NCBI GenBank assembly: GCA_963748095.1
Contig: CAVVIO010000015.1
Span: forward strand, 15,402 to 79,401
Reading direction: 5' to 3'
From: CAVVIO01 sp963748095
Lineage (GTDB): Bacteria > Bacteroidota > Bacteroidia > Bacteroidales > UBA10428
DNA: 64,000 nucleotides
Positions 63,122 through 64,000 of the stretch are shown here, one piece after another (within the stretch, counting starts at the first letter, position 1; each line of letters starts with the position of its first letter). The position numbers were made by a program, and so were the translations under genes. A model generated the notes under the pieces. That model saw only the letters and a program-made list of their open reading frames with translations. It ran no database searches and was not told the origin of the DNA.

Positions 63122-63547
63122 TCTTTTAGCTGTCAGTTAGCAGTGTATTCTTTTTTGTATCCGTTGAAATGATCCCATAATAGTGATTTATGAAATAGTG
63201 AAACTTTTCAAAATAATTTCTTACTAAAATATTAATAAAATATAACTATTCATTTATAACATGATAGTGGTTCGATATTTCATATATATTTCTTATTTTT
63301 CAAATCATCAACTAATATATTTTTGAAAATTAAAATATCGAATTGTTAATTTTACTTAAAAAACATGTGAAAACTATTATTACCCTAAATTTTTGTAATT
63401 TCGCACCATTTAAAATTAAATAAATTGATTAAATGCGATTTCTATCAGAAATAAATTTATGAAACTGCATTCATGAAATTTTCAATTAATACGATGGAAT
63501 AATATATAATTTTTAATTTCGTTTAATCCCTAAACGATAAATAAACA
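63122..63547. other. Intergenic region, no gene seen
   Basis: This very AT-rich 426-bp stretch between divergent genes has no credible reading frame. A near-consensus -7 element TAATTTCG occurs about 150 bp before the PpiC-type start codon, which would leave a long leader; a -33 partner is not clear. Confidence 0.35.
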
Positions 63548-64000
63548 ATGAAAAAATTAGTAATTCTCTTTTCAGTATTTTCAATTTTTCACCAGATTTC
63601 CGTCATTGCCCAGAAAAATGACACAGTATTACTGACCATTGATAATCAAAAGGTTACAAAAGGTGAGTTTGAACGTATTTATAAAAAAAATAATTCAATT
63701 TCTAAAACTGATAAAAAGTCAGTTAAAGATTATCTTGATTTGTTCATTAATTATAAACTGAAAGTAATCGAAGCTGAAAAATTGGGATATGATACAATAA
63801 AAAGTTTTAAAAAAGAATTAGCTGGCTACCGCGATCAACTGGCAAAGCCCTATCTTGAGGACACGGCAGCTACGGATGAGTTATTGAAAGAGGCTTATGA
63901 TCGTAGCAAATATGAAGTAAATGCCAGTCATATATTAGTGAAACTTGATGAATATGCTTCGCCTGCGGATACGCTTGCCGCATATAACAAGATAATGGGA
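63548..64000 (+). CDS. PpiC/SurA-type periplasmic peptidyl-prolyl isomerase, N-terminal part (cut by window edge)
   Basis: From ATG 63548 there are 151 codons to the window end. The start MKKLVILFSVFSIFHQIS is a signal peptide (cleavage near VIAQ). Then come a chaperone-type segment (LTIDNQKVTKGEFERIYKK, DYLDLFINYKLKVIEAEKLG) and the beginning of a parvulin domain (YEVNASHILVKLDE), the pattern of SurA/PpiD-like proteins in Bacteroidota. It should fold outer-membrane proteins. The remaining C-terminal part lies outside the window. Confidence 0.9.
   Translation, partial: MKKLVILFSVFSIFHQISVIAQKNDTVLLTIDNQKVTKGEFERIYKKNNSISKTDKKSVKDYLDLFINYKLKVIEAEKLGYDTIKSFKKELAGYRDQLAKPYLEDTAATDELLKEAYDRSKYEVNASHILVKLDEYASPADTLAAYNKIMG

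Noticed and set aside
1..64000. tRNA, rRNA, insertion sequences, prophage or defence genes
   Set aside because: No GC-rich structured RNA stands out in the AT-rich intergenic regions, and no transposase, integrase, restriction or Cas-like protein occurs among the genes.

Overview
This AT-rich window is chromosomal DNA from a member of the Bacteroidota, most likely an anaerobic Bacteroidales/Marinilabiliales-type organism. The evidence is a type IX secretion (T9SS type B) C-terminal sorting domain, several Bacteroidales-restricted families (DUF4831, DUF5063, DUF3108 and DUF4190-like proteins), Bacteroidota-type promoter elements (TAnnTTTG), a rel-fur-purA gene order, and a complete Rnf ferredoxin:NAD+ oxidoreductase locus. 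I saw no insertion sequence, prophage, CRISPR array, rRNA or tRNA. It reads as ordinary core genome with a few unusual points.

Layout. 0-5.4 kb: the N-terminal part of a POT-family peptide transporter, nnr (NAD(P)HX repair), a frameshifted DUF4831 lipoprotein, a periplasmic thioredoxin-like protein, and pepD. 5.4-10.2 kb: a metH-metF methionine/one-carbon operon read leftward behind a SAM-I (S-box) riboswitch at about 10047-10162. 10.3-18.5 kb: a long-chain acyl-CoA synthetase, a single-domain response regulator, a Cys/Met-metabolism PLP enzyme, a large GAF/PAS protein built from an internal tandem duplication and broken by one extra base, and a peroxiredoxin/thioredoxin-fold protein. 18.7-26.2 kb: a dihydroorotate dehydrogenase-like protein, a SPOR lipoprotein, two divergent phosphofructokinases that both carry the Asp/Lys signature of pyrophosphate-dependent enzymes, an MFS carrier, and purA. 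26.3-30.7 kb: fur, rel/spoT and a T9SS-secreted fibronectin-type protein. 31-35.4 kb: two tandem ClC anion channels/transporters with CBS domains, and two small membrane proteins. 35.6-44.4 kb: glyA, a TauE/SafE exporter, and a tamB-exbB-exbD-tonB envelope operon. 44.4-47.2 kb: tsaD, an orphan SiaC-family protein, and a DUF3108 protein. 47.3-52.8 kb: rseC-rnfBCDGEA. 52.8-63.1 kb: a B3/B4 tRNA-editing-like protein, tex, a hemerythrin-like protein, an exported M3 peptidase, and a leftward recQ-DUF5063-exonuclease-rlmI operon. The window ends inside a PpiC/SurA-type periplasmic chaperone gene.

How the genes fit together. Rnf (ferredoxin oxidation coupled to ion pumping), two PPi-type phosphofructokinases and methionine synthase point to anaerobic, energy-sparing fermentative metabolism. 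The TonB system, TamB, the PpiC protein, the SPOR lipoprotein and the T9SS cargo serve the outer membrane. Rel, the response regulator, the PAS protein and SiaC are signalling genes.

Sequence integrity. Six genes (DUF4831, the PAS protein, rseC, rnfC, rnfD, rnfA) are broken by seven one-base indels. In each case restoring the base gives an ungapped family protein of normal length. Six of the seven are insertions, and five lie within about 5.3 kb of the Rnf locus. Uncorrected sequencing error is the simplest explanation, but real decay of Rnf cannot be excluded from the sequence alone. No clearly new multi-gene system was found. The best leads are the PAS-repeat protein, the paired PPi-type phosphofructokinases and the tandem ClC proteins.
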